NCBI RefSeq assembly: GCF_018332655.1
Contig: NZ_BOQL01000006.1
Span: 223,946-287,945 of the forward strand
Length of the DNA: 64,000 nucleotides
Source of the DNA: Actinoplanes auranticolor
GTDB lineage: Bacteria > Actinomycetota > Actinomycetes > Mycobacteriales > Micromonosporaceae
Reading direction: 5' to 3'
Shown here piece by piece: positions 41,133 through 49,739 of the stretch. Made by a program: the position numbers and the translations under genes. Under the pieces are notes generated by a model, which worked only from the letters and a program-made list of their open reading frames with translations, searched no databases and was not told the DNA's origin. Every line of letters begins with the position of its first letter. Position 1 is the stretch's first letter.

Positions 41133-44100
41133 ATGGTCACCCGACACCTGTCCCGTATCGCTGTCTGTCTGCTGGCCGCCGGCACCCTCGTGGCGCCGTC
41201 CGCACCAGCCGCCGCCGATGTCACCGGCGGCCTGGTGCTGCGCTACGACCTCACCCAGACCTCCGGCACCGCGGTCCGCGACACCTCGGGCCACGGCCGG
41301 GACGGAGCCCTGCGGGGTGACGCGTCCTTCGCCCCCGACGGCGGCGGGCTCGTCCTCGGCGGCACCGACGGGCACGTGAAACTGCCGGACAATGTGCTCG
41401 CCGGGCTCGACACGGTCACCGTGACCGCCGACGTCTACATCGACACCGCGCAGGCCACGCCGTACATGATCTGGGCGCTGGGCAACACCGACGCCGGGGG
41501 TGCCGGCAACGGCTACCTGATGGCCACCGGGGACCCGTACCGGACGGCGATCGCCAGCGGCAACTGGAGCACCGAGCAGACCGTCAAGGCCGGGTCCGGC
41601 CTGCCCCGCGGGGTCTGGGCGAGCCTCGGCTACACGCTGGACGCCGACGGCGTGGCGACCGGATACCTCAACGGGCAGCCGGTGGCGACCACTTCCGGCG
41701 TCACCATCACCCCGGGCAGCATCGGCTCGGGCGTCACCAAGGCCAACTATCTGGGCCGGTCCGTCTACAACGCGGACGCTCACCTGCGCGGCCGGATCCG
41801 CAACTTCCGGATCTACGACCGGGCGCTGAGCGCCACCGAGGCCGCCGGGATCGCCATCGCGGACGCCACCCGGGTCGCCGGGGACCGGGCGGCGCTGACC
41901 CTGGGGGACACCTCGGCGGTCACCGGTGACCTGAGCCTGCCGGCCGCCGGTCCCGCGTACGGCAGCAAGGTCTCCTGGTCCTCCTCGGACCCGGCGGTGA
42001 TCACGCCGGCCGGCGCGGTCACCCGGCCGGCCGCCGACACGACCGTGACCCTGACCGCGACCCTCACCAGCGGCTCCAGCAGCGCCAGCCGCACGTTCCC
42101 GGTCACCGTCAAGGCCGCCCTGAGCGCCGCGCAGAAGGTCGAGCAGGCCCGCGACGCGCTGACCGTCACCAACCTCGACGACGCCCGCGGCAACCTGACG
42201 CTGCCCGTCACCGGCCTGCACGGCACCACCGTCGCGTGGTCCAGCGCGGACCCCGCCACCGTCAGCGCCACCGGGGTGGTGCACCGGCCGGCGGCCGGCA
42301 GCCCGGCGCGCAAGGTCGCCCTCACCGCCACCGTCAGCCTCGGCCCGGTCAGCGCAGGCCGGACCCTGACCGCCACCGTGCCCGCGCTGCCCGCGCCCGC
42401 GCCGCTCAAGGGCTACGCCTTCGCCTACTTCACCGGCAACAGCGTCGCCGGGGAGAAGATCTCCTTCGCCGCCAGCCAGGGCAACAACGCCCTGCGCTGG
42501 ACCGAGCTCAACGGCGGCCGGCCGGTGCTCAGCTCCACTCTGGGCACCAGGGGCCTGCGCGACCCGTTCCTGATCCGCTCGCCCGAGGGCGACAAGTTCT
42601 TCCTCATCGCCACCGACCTGTCCATCGGCAGCGGCACCTCCTGGGACGACTCGCAGCGCCGCGGCAGCCGCCACATCGAGGTGTGGGAGTCCACCGACCT
42701 GGTCCACTGGGGTCAGCAGCGGCACGTGCTGGTCTCCCCGCCGACCGCCGGCAACACCTGGGCGCCCGAGGCGTTCTGGGACGACGACCTGGGCCAGTAC
42801 GTCGTCTTCTGGGCGTCCAAGCTGTACGCCGCGTCCGATCCGAACCACACCGGCGACGCCTACAACCGGATGCTCTACGCCACCACCCGCGACTTCGTCA
42901 CCTTCAGCGCGCCGAAGATCTGGCAGGACCGCGGCTCGTCCCGGATCGACAGCACCGTGATCGCCGACGGCGGCAAGTACCACCGCTTCACCAAGGACGA
43001 GGGCGCGGTGACCGGCTGCAGCGACATCATCCAGGAGCAGGCCGACTCCCTGACCGCCGTCGACGACGTGGCCGACCCGGCGCACGACCCGGCCGAGCCG
43101 GCCTGGCGGATCGTGGCCTCCTGCATCGGCAAGGCCGCCGGCACCTCCGCCGTCGAGGGCCCGACCGCGTTCAGGGCCAACCCCGGCGACGATTCCGGCT
43201 CGGACTACTACCTCTTCGTCGACGAGTACGGCGGCCGTGGCTACATCCCGCTCGGCACCGACGACCTGGACGCCCCGGCCTGGAAGGTGCCGGCGAGTTA
43301 CGCCCTGCCCAAGAGCCCGCGCCACGGCACGGTCCTGCCGGTCACCCAGGCCGAACTCGACCGGCTCACCGGCGCGCCGGAGCCGTTGCCCGCCACCGCC
43401 GACGGCCTGGTCGCCCACTACGCCCTGGACCAGAGCACCGGTACCACGGTCACCGACTCCTCCGGCAACGGCAACAACGCCACCCTCGCCGGCGGCACCA
43501 GCTGGGGCGGCGGCAGCCTGACCTTCGGCGGCACCGACGGCCACGTGAGGCTGCCGGACAACGCCATGGCCGGGATGCGGGCCATGACCGTCTCCACCGA
43601 CGTCTGGATCGACCCGGCCCAGTCCAGGCCCTACTTCCTCTGGGGGATGGGCAACACCGACAGCGGCGGCGCCGGCAACGGGTACGTGTTCAGCACCGGC
43701 GACAACTACCGCGCGGCCATCGCCTCCGGCAACTGGAACACCGAACAGGGCACCGCGACCGGCAGCGCCCTGAGCCGCGGCTCGTGGCGGACGCTGACCT
43801 ACACCGTCGGCGACGGCACGGCCGTGCTCTACCTCGACGGCCGGCCGGTGGCCCGCAACACCGCGGTCACCGTGACCCCCGGCTCGATCGGCAACGGCGT
43901 CACCAAGGCCAACTACCTCGGCCGCTCGGTGTACGCCGCGGACAAGTTCTTCAAGGGCCGGATGCGCGACGTCCGCATCTACAACCGGGCCCTCACCGCC
44001 GCCGAGGTCGCCGGGCTGGGCAGCAACGCCACCACGGTCTCCGCGGTGACGCTGGACAGCCTCAAGGCCCCGGCCCTGATCGACAGCGACGCCGGCACCA

Positions 44101-46139
44101 TCGTGCTGCCGGTCCGCCCCGGCACCGACCGCCGCAACCTGAACCCGGTCTTCACCGTGGCGAGCACCTCGGCAGTCACCGGCGCCGGAGCCGGCGACTG
44201 GTCGACCGCGCGGCGGATCACCGTCACCAGCGCCACCGGCGCGACCCGCACCTACACGGTCACCACACGGGTGCTGCGCTCGCCGGTGCTGCCGGGCCTG
44301 AACGCCGACCCGAACATCGTCCGCTTCGGCGACACCTACTACATCTACGCGACCACCGACGGCATCGCGGGCTGGGGGAGCACCACCTTCAAGGCCTGGT
44401 CCTCGAAAGACCTGGCGACCTGGACCGAGCACGGCACGATCCTGGACCTGGCCGACGTGTCCTGGGCGCACACCAACGCCTGGGCCCCGGCGATCGCCTC
44501 GGCCGACGGCCGGTACTACTTCTACTACTGCGCCGCGGGCAACATCGGGGTGGCCACCGCCGACTCACCCCTCGGGCCGTTCACCGACTCCGGCGCACCA
44601 CTGGTCGACCGTGACGACTACGCCGGCGCCCAGCAGATCGACCCGGCGGTGTTCACCGACGACACCGGGCAGAGCTACCTGTACTGGGGCAACGGCCGGG
44701 CCTACGTCGCGCCGCTGAACGCGGACATGACCTCGATCGACGTCGCGGAGCGCCGGACCATCGGCGGGCTCACCGACTTCCGCGAGGGCCTGTTCATGAA
44801 CAAGCGGAACGGCACCTACTACCTCAGCTACTCCGTCGACGACACCGGCAGCGAGAACTACCGGGTCGCCTACGCCACCGGCAGCTCGCCGTACGGGCCG
44901 TTCACCGCCCGGGGCGTGATCCTGGCCAAGGACCCGGCGCAGGGCATCCTCGGCCCCGGGCACAGCTCCATCATCCAGGTGCCCGGCACCGACGACTGGT
45001 ACATCGCCTACCACCGCTTCGCGCTCTCCGGCGGCGACGGCTTCCACCGCGAGACCACCATCGACCGGCTGTACTTCGACGCCACCGGAGCCATCACCCC
45101 GGTCGTCCCGACCCTGGAGAGCGTCGACCCGCTCACCTACACCGGTGTGCCACCGCAGGCGTCGATCTCGCGGGCCGGGACCGACGGCTGGTACGGCGCC
45201 GGCGCGACCCTCACCCTCAGCGGCGGGGCGGGCAACAGCACGATCGAGTACGCGCTGGGCGGCGGCGCCTGGGCCGCGTACACCGAGCCGGTGCCCCTGC
45301 CGGCCGGCTCGTACCCGGTGCGGCACCGGGCCCGGGGCGCGAATCTGATCCTCGGCCCGGTCGCCGAGGTACCCGTGCGGGTCGACCCGGAACCACCGAT
45401 GTCCGCCGTCGCGGTCCGGACGGTCAGGAACGCCTCGACGGTCACGCTCAGCGCCCAGGACACCGCCTCCGGGGTGGCCTCGATCAGCTACCGCGTCGAC
45501 GACGGCGGGTGGCAGCCGTACGCGCAGCCGTTCACCCTCACCGGCGTGCACCGCCTCGCGTTCCGGGCCACCGACCGGGCCGGCAACCAGGAGACCGCCC
45601 AGCAGGTCAGCGTGCCGCTGCGGCCCGACGTGGCCGCACCCGCGGTCACCGGGCTGACCGACCCGCGGCAGCCGACCGGCCGGCGCGGCTGGTTCACCGG
45701 CCCGGTGGCCCTGGTCGTCACCGCCACCGACCCGTCCGGCATCGCCTCCCGCGAATACCGGATCGCCGGCGGCCGGTGGCGCACCTACACCGGCCCGGTG
45801 CCGCTGCCGGCCGGCGTGACCACCCTGAGCTACCGGGCGACCGACCACTTCGGCAACGTGTCGGTGCCCGGCACGCTCACCGTGCGGCGCGACTCCCAGC
45901 CGCCCGCCGTCAGCGCGTCGGTGCGGATCGGCCGGTCACCGGCCACGATCACGCTGAAGGCCAAGGACAGCCTCTCCGGGCTGGAGCGGATCACCTACCG
46001 CGTGGACGGCGGGGCCTGGCAGACCTACCGCGCGCCGATCAAGGTCCGCGGGAAGGGCACGCACCGGGTCTCCTACCGGGCGGCCGACCGGGCCGGCAAC
46101 ACCAGCCCGGTGCGGACCGTGCGGGTGCGGATCCGCTGA
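41133..46139 (+). CDS. Secreted multi-domain glycosidase with two GH43 domains and two LamG domains
   Basis: The 1668-residue exported protein probably acts on arabinan- or xylan-type polysaccharide. Order: signal peptide (cleavage near Ala28), LamG/ConA-like domain (about 30-245), two small bacterial Ig-like repeats (250-420), GH43 domain 1 (about 425-740), second LamG (760-967), a short beta domain (968-1050), GH43 domain 2 (1051-1330) and a tail of three or four Ig/OmpL47-like repeats (1335-1668). In GH43-2 the expected triad is Asp1059, Asp1170 and Glu1218. GH43-1 has LRDPF and VEGPT counterparts and resembles a different GH43 subfamily. The two LamG domains are close copies. The ATG at 41133 follows a weak AGAGG site. 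No anchoring motif is present, so the protein is probably released. Confidence 0.88.
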   Translation: MVTRHLSRIAVCLLAAGTLVAPSAPAAADVTGGLVLRYDLTQTSGTAVRDTSGHGRDGALRGDASFAPDGGGLVLGGTDGHVKLPDNVLAGLDTVTVTADVYIDTAQATPYMIWALGNTDAGGAGNGYLMATGDPYRTAIASGNWSTEQTVKAGSGLPRGVWASLGYTLDADGVATGYLNGQPVATTSGVTITPGSIGSGVTKANYLGRSVYNADAHLRGRIRNFRIYDRALSATEAAGIAIADATRVAGDRAALTLGDTSAVTGDLSLPAAGPAYGSKVSWSSSDPAVITPAGAVTRPAADTTVTLTATLTSGSSSASRTFPVTVKAALSAAQKVEQARDALTVTNLDDARGNLTLPVTGLHGTTVAWSSADPATVSATGVVHRPAAGSPARKVALTATVSLGPVSAGRTLTATVPALPAPAPLKGYAFAYFTGNSVAGEKISFAASQGNNALRWTELNGGRPVLSSTLGTRGLRDPFLIRSPEGDKFFLIATDLSIGSGTSWDDSQRRGSRHIEVWESTDLVHWGQQRHVLVSPPTAGNTWAPEAFWDDDLGQYVVFWASKLYAASDPNHTGDAYNRMLYATTRDFVTFSAPKIWQDRGSSRIDSTVIADGGKYHRFTKDEGAVTGCSDIIQEQADSLTAVDDVADPAHDPAEPAWRIVASCIGKAAGTSAVEGPTAFRANPGDDSGSDYYLFVDEYGGRGYIPLGTDDLDAPAWKVPASYALPKSPRHGTVLPVTQAELDRLTGAPEPLPATADGLVAHYALDQSTGTTVTDSSGNGNNATLAGGTSWGGGSLTFGGTDGHVRLPDNAMAGMRAMTVSTDVWIDPAQSRPYFLWGMGNTDSGGAGNGYVFSTGDNYRAAIASGNWNTEQGTATGSALSRGSWRTLTYTVGDGTAVLYLDGRPVARNTAVTVTPGSIGNGVTKANYLGRSVYAADKFFKGRMRDVRIYNRALTAAEVAGLGSNATTVSAVTLDSLKAPALIDSDAGTIVLPVRPGTDRRNLNPVFTVASTSAVTGAGAGDWSTARRITVTSATGATRTYTVTTRVLRSPVLPGLNADPNIVRFGDTYYIYATTDGIAGWGSTTFKAWSSKDLATWTEHGTILDLADVSWAHTNAWAPAIASADGRYYFYYCAAGNIGVATADSPLGPFTDSGAPLVDRDDYAGAQQIDPAVFTDDTGQSYLYWGNGRAYVAPLNADMTSIDVAERRTIGGLTDFREGLFMNKRNGTYYLSYSVDDTGSENYRVAYATGSSPYGPFTARGVILAKDPAQGILGPGHSSIIQVPGTDDWYIAYHRFALSGGDGFHRETTIDRLYFDATGAITPVVPTLESVDPLTYTGVPPQASISRAGTDGWYGAGATLTLSGGAGNSTIEYALGGGAWAAYTEPVPLPAGSYPVRHRARGANLILGPVAEVPVRVDPEPPMSAVAVRTVRNASTVTLSAQDTASGVASISYRVDDGGWQPYAQPFTLTGVHRLAFRATDRAGNQETAQQVSVPLRPDVAAPAVTGLTDPRQPTGRRGWFTGPVALVVTATDPSGIASREYRIAGGRWRTYTGPVPLPAGVTTLSYRATDHFGNVSVPGTLTVRRDSQPPAVSASVRIGRSPATITLKAKDSLSGLERITYRVDGGAWQTYRAPIKVRGKGTHRVSYRAADRAGNTSPVRTVRVRIR

Positions 46140-46143
46140 GCTC

Positions 46144-46188
46144 ACGGCGTCGCCGCGGCCACCAGCTCCTGGTACGCGGCGACGCCGT
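46144..46188 (+). terminator. Strong hairpin after the GH43 gene
   Basis: A 14-bp perfect stem (46144-46157 with 46175-46188) starts 5 nt after the stop codon. The 17-nt loop itself holds a 4-bp CCAG/CTGG stem. It is a convincing terminator and also separates the GH43 gene from the convergent tnpB. Confidence 0.75.
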
Positions 46189-46199
46189 CCGGATCGGTA

Positions 46200-47492
46200 T
46201 CATGGCTGGTGAGCCCGGCCAGTTGTCGTGCTGCCATTGACGTTCTCCCCGCCGAGACCGACGGAGATTCCCTCCACGCTGCTGGTGGTGAACGCAGCGT
46301 CCGGGTGGATTACCGCTTCTCGGCGCGGTGCCGGCATGAGAGCCGGGCTTACCTGCGCTCCACGGTCGTTGAAGTCCGCCCGTCCGGCGGCCTTGATGTT
46401 GATCGCGGCGTTGATGTCCCGGTCGTGATGACTACCGCAGATGCAGTCCCATACTCGAACGCTCAGTGCCAGCTTGTCGTTGACTCTCCCGCAGGTTGAG
46501 CACATGCGGGTTGATGGGAACCAGCGATCGACCCTGGCGAAGGTGCGCCCGTACCGAGCCGCCTTGTACTGCAACATGCCGGTGAACGAGGCCCAACCGG
46601 CGTCATGCACGGCTTTCGCCAGCCTCGTTCGGCCCAGACCGGCGACACACAGGTCTTCGACATACACCGCTTGGTTGTCACGGATGATCGTCGTTGACAG
46701 TTTCTGCTGCCAGTCCCGACGGGAGTCGGCCACCCGTGCGTGTGCACGTGCGACCTTCATGACGGCCTTCCTGCGCTTATTGCTGCCTTTTTGCTTACGG
46801 GACAACGACTGCTGCAGTCGGCGCAGCTTGCGGGCAGACCGGCGGAGGAATTTCGGCGCCGCGATCTTGGTGCCGTCGGACAACACCGCGAAGTGGGTCA
46901 GCCCCAGGTCGATTCCGACCTGACCATCGATCGGCGGTAGCGTCCGGTCATGCGAGTCCTGCACGACGAATGAACCGAAATACCTGCCGGCCGCGTCCCG
47001 GACCACTGTCACCGACGTGGGTTCCGCTGGCAGGTTTCGGGACCAGCGCACGGGAACATCGCCGATCTTCGGCAACCGTAACCGGCCGTTGGGCAGTATC
47101 TGGAACCGGCTGTTCCGGGTGAAGCGGACCGCCTGCCGTCTGTCCTTGCGCGATCGGAACCGGGGCGGGGCTACCTTGGCTCCCTTGCGCTTGCCGTTCA
47201 GCGAGGCGAAAAAGTTGCGGTACGCCACATTCAGATCGGCGAGGGCCTGCTGAAGCACCACCGAGGACACCGTGGCGAGCCATGCCCGTTCCGGCGTCTG
47301 TTTTGCGGTGGTAATGATTTGCTTGGACAAAGCGCCGTCGGAGATATATCCCTCGCCGCTCTCTCGCGCTGCCTGTCGTGCGCGCAGGCCGTCGTTGAAC
47401 ACCACGCGGGCGCACCCGAACGCCCGAGCCAGCGCCTGCTGTTGACTCGGCGACGGGTAAAGCCGGTAGTTGTACCGCAGCTGCACCCACAT
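46200..47492 (-). CDS. tnpB: TnpB, IS605-family RNA-guided nuclease (copy 1)
   Basis: From ATG 47492 the protein has 430 residues (ATG 47504 and GTG 47486 are alternative starts). It carries the TnpB helix-turn-helix start (QLRYNYRLYP, FGCARVVFNDGLR), an intact RuvC triad in VGIDLGLTHFAV, VYVEDLCV and HDRDINAA, and the CSTC...CIC zinc-binding insert. TnpB nucleases cut DNA next to a transposon-specific TAM, guided by an omega-RNA made from the element's right end, which keeps the element after its excision. No tnpA is nearby, so movement would need TnpA in trans. The protein is roughly three-quarters identical to the copy at 57175, and the last 20 or so residues diverge where the element end is read through. 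Confidence 0.93.
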   Translation of the reverse strand: MWVQLRYNYRLYPSPSQQQALARAFGCARVVFNDGLRARQAARESGEGYISDGALSKQIITTAKQTPERAWLATVSSVVLQQALADLNVAYRNFFASLNGKRKGAKVAPPRFRSRKDRRQAVRFTRNSRFQILPNGRLRLPKIGDVPVRWSRNLPAEPTSVTVVRDAAGRYFGSFVVQDSHDRTLPPIDGQVGIDLGLTHFAVLSDGTKIAAPKFLRRSARKLRRLQQSLSRKQKGSNKRRKAVMKVARAHARVADSRRDWQQKLSTTIIRDNQAVYVEDLCVAGLGRTRLAKAVHDAGWASFTGMLQYKAARYGRTFARVDRWFPSTRMCSTCGRVNDKLALSVRVWDCICGSHHDRDINAAINIKAAGRADFNDRGAQVSPALMPAPRREAVIHPDAAFTTSSVEGISVGLGGENVNGSTTTGRAHQP

Positions 47493-47520
47493 AGGCTGGC
47501 ACATGGGTGCGACAACATTT
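46238..47520 (-). mobile_element. IS605-type tnpB-only element, copy 1 (approximate ends)
   Basis: Alignment with copy 2 is good from 46260 (ACGGAG-N-TTCCCTCC) inward and is lost to the left of it; the left and right limits given are estimates. An omega-RNA would be read from the minus strand at the 3' end of tnpB (about 46240-46400), with its guide taken from the flank just beyond 46240. No target-site duplication is expected for this family. Confidence 0.5.
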
Positions 47521-47650
47521 GGAGCCCGATCAGGGGCAGATGGGGTGAGCTCGTCGGCACCCCGGCCGACGGCGGCCATCTGGGCAACCTTGCCGCCGAC
47601 CGTGCGCGAGCGACTGGGACAAGTCCCGCGGTAGCAGGACGGGGCGTTCG

Positions 47651-47656
47651 TACAAT
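47651..47656 (+). promoter_or_regulatory. -10 box of a leaderless gene
   Basis: TACAAT ends 7 nt before the ATG at 47664, the spacing expected if transcription starts at the start codon. No clear -35 is visible. Upstream, 47505-47650 holds the end of the tnpB element and a GGGAC-AA-GTCCC palindrome. Confidence 0.4.
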
Positions 47657-47663
47657 GCCGGCG

Positions 47664-48151
47664 ATGCCCGACACCGCTGACCGCCCGATCATCTTTCTCG
47701 ACGTCGACGGGCCGCTGATCCCGTTCGGTGGCACGGGCCGCCGCTACCCGGCGGCTGATCCCACGCCCGGCGCCCACCCGTTGCTACCGCGCCTGGACCC
47801 GGCGGACGGGCCGAAGCTGCTCGCTCTGCCCGGCAACCTGGTCTGGGCCACGACCTGGGCCGAGCAGGCCAACGAAGTGATCGCCCCGCGACTCGGACTG
47901 CCCGTCCTGCCCGTCGTCGCATGGGCCGACACCGAGCCGGATCCGCGGACGGCCGGCACTGGAAGACCGCCGGCCTGGTCCGGTGGGCGGCGGGCCGGCC
48001 CTTTCTCTGGATCGACGACGAGATCACCGACGCGGACCGCCGCTGGGTGGCGGCGCACCATCCCGGGCGCGCTCTGCTGCACCGGGTCGATCCGCGCACC
48101 GGCCTGACCGACGCCGACTTCGCCGTGCTGGCCCGGCCGCTGACCCCCTGA
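47664..48151 (+). pseudogene. HAD-domain protein, frameshifted
   Basis: The frame from ATG 47664 starts PDTADRPIIFLDVDGPLIPFGG, with the DxDG phosphoryl-acceptor motif of the HAD superfamily. It stays convincing to about 47945 (WADTEPDPR). The expected continuation (GRHWKTAGLVRWAAGRPFLWIDDEITDADRRW up to the stop at 48149-48151) lies in another frame, so a net one- or two-base change has occurred between about 47943 and 47955. Joined, the product would have about 160 residues, the normal size of this small HAD group. It may be a true pseudogene or a sequence error. Confidence 0.7.
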
Positions 48152-48174
48152 CAGCCGGCGGCGGTCGCCATCGG

Positions 48175-49551
48175 TCAGCTGGGCGTGCGCAGCTGCGACA
48201 GCGGTGGGCCGCCGAGCGGCCAGGTCTGCCAGCGCGCCTCGAACGTCCCGGCCGCCGGGTCGAGCCGCAGGTGCAGGCGGTGCGGCGTCTCGACGAAGAT
48301 CACGTCGACGTGCAGCCGGCTGTCGTTCCAGGCGGACGCGGTCGTCAGCGGGCCCGTCGAGGTCCACTCGCCCGGCGCGCCCAGGGCGGCGACCAGCTCG
48401 GCGCTGCCGTCGAGGAGCCGGATCTCGTCGGGTCCGGTGGTCAGCCGGACCGTGTGCAGGCCGGGCAGCTCGTTGCCCGCACCCGGGCGCAAGGTCACCG
48501 GCGTACGGGCGGGCTGCGGTCCGGCCGCCTCGGGGAGGGGCAGGGTCGCGGTCGCGGGCGTCCAGGCCCGGGCCGGCGGCGCGTCCGCCGTCAGGGCGGG
48601 CAGCAGGTGGGTCCAGACGGCGTCCAGCAGACCCTGCATGTCCTCGCTCTGTGAGGTGATCGCCACGACCGCGTCCGCCTCCGGCAGGATCAGCATGAAC
48701 TGGCCGTATGCCCCGTCGCCGCGGTAGCCGTGCCGGCTGCGCCAGAACTGGAAGCCGTACCCCTGGTCCCAGTCCGGTTCGGGGATGTCGGTCGGGAGGT
48801 GGGCGTGGGTCGCCTCCTGCACCCACTGCGGGCTCAGCAGCTGCCGGTCGGCCCAGGCGCCGTTGCGCAGGTACAGCTGGCCCAGTTTGGCGATCGCCTC
48901 GGTCGGCACGTGCAGCCCCGAATAGCCCAGCTCGCGGCCCTGCGGGTCGCGGGACCAGCCCGAGCGGATGATGCCCAGCGGCTCGAACAGCCGGGGCCGC
49001 AGGTACGCCGTCAGCGACTCCCCGCTGACCCGGTGGATGATCGCCGACAGCGCGTGGGTGCACGGCTGGTTGTACGCGAACACCGTCCCCGGCTCCCGGT
49101 CCGGCGGCAGGCGCAGGAAGCCGCGCAGCAGGTCACCGTCGCCGGCCTTCCGGGCCCGCTCGATGGTGTCGTCCTCGTGTCCGCTGGCCATGGCCGCCAC
49201 GTGCCGGACCCGGATCGAGCGGGACCGTTCGTCGGTCACCGCCGCGTCCAGCTCCGGGAAGTACGACAGCACGGTCGCGTCCAGGTCCACCCGGCCCTCG
49301 CCGACCGCGAGCCCGAGCGCGGTCGAGGTGAAACTCTTGCTCAGCGAGTAGACCAGGTGCGGGGTCTCCGGCTCGTACGGCGGCCACCACTGCTCGGCGA
49401 CCACGTGACCGTGCCGCAGCACCATCAGGCTGTGCAGCTCCACGCCGCTCAGCGCGCCGGCCGCGGTGACGAATGCGTCGATCCCGGCCGCGTCGACGCC
49501 CTGCTCCGCTGGTTCGCTGCGCGGCAGCGCCGCCCCGCCGAGGGTTGTCAT
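48175..49551 (-). CDS. Serine hydrolase, beta-lactamase class C/esterase family
   Basis: The 458-residue protein has SLSK (Ser69-Lys72) as nucleophile and base, a FAYNQP segment in the place of YxN, and GDGAYGQF near the third active-site strand, all typical of the penicillin-binding-protein-like esterases. There is no signal peptide, so it is cytosolic. A C-terminal beta-rich domain of about 110 residues follows. It differs clearly from the hydrolase at 563-1909. ATG 49551 is the start. The substrate is unknown and no linked pathway is evident. Confidence 0.85.
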   Translation of the reverse strand: MTTLGGAALPRSEPAEQGVDAAGIDAFVTAAGALSGVELHSLMVLRHGHVVAEQWWPPYEPETPHLVYSLSKSFTSTALGLAVGEGRVDLDATVLSYFPELDAAVTDERSRSIRVRHVAAMASGHEDDTIERARKAGDGDLLRGFLRLPPDREPGTVFAYNQPCTHALSAIIHRVSGESLTAYLRPRLFEPLGIIRSGWSRDPQGRELGYSGLHVPTEAIAKLGQLYLRNGAWADRQLLSPQWVQEATHAHLPTDIPEPDWDQGYGFQFWRSRHGYRGDGAYGQFMLILPEADAVVAITSQSEDMQGLLDAVWTHLLPALTADAPPARAWTPATATLPLPEAAGPQPARTPVTLRPGAGNELPGLHTVRLTTGPDEIRLLDGSAELVAALGAPGEWTSTGPLTTASAWNDSRLHVDVIFVETPHRLHLRLDPAAGTFEARWQTWPLGGPPLSQLRTPS

Positions 49552-49718
49552 ACCCCGAACCTATCGCCCCGGCCGGCCGCCCGCGCGGGTGACAAAGGCG
49601 TCCCCGCCCACCTCAGCGGCGCAGGCCCGGCCGGCGTGTGCGAAAGTCGACCGACGGGTAGAGGAGACTGGTCAACATCAACGGGGTCGGCCGTGCCGGC
49701 CGGAGGTGAGGCTCACGC

Positions 49719-49739
49719 ATGACCGGTGATCGGTCCTGA
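49719..49739 (+). promoter_or_regulatory. Six-codon upstream ORF with strong ribosome site
   Basis: GGAGGTGAG (49702-49710) stands 8 nt before an ATG that opens a six-codon frame ending TGA at 49737-49739. That stop overlaps the ATG of the sensor gene (TGATG), and no other ribosome site serves it. The arrangement suggests translation of the sensor by re-initiation, or a misplaced start in a recently mutated leader. Confidence 0.45.

Noticed and set aside
46142..46235. Minus-strand frame ending DPDGVAAYQELVAAATP, at first read as the 3' remnant of a gene split by tnpB copy 1
   Set aside because: The segment coincides with a 14-bp perfect hairpin right after the GH43 stop, which explains the sequence better as a terminator, and no matching 5' half exists on the other side of the element.
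48175..49551. Considered as a second PBP-type thioesterase for the peptide
   Set aside because: It lies 14 kb from the cluster on the other strand, in an unrelated neighbourhood, and has esterase-type motifs (YNQ in place of YSN); the hydrolase at 563 fits far better.
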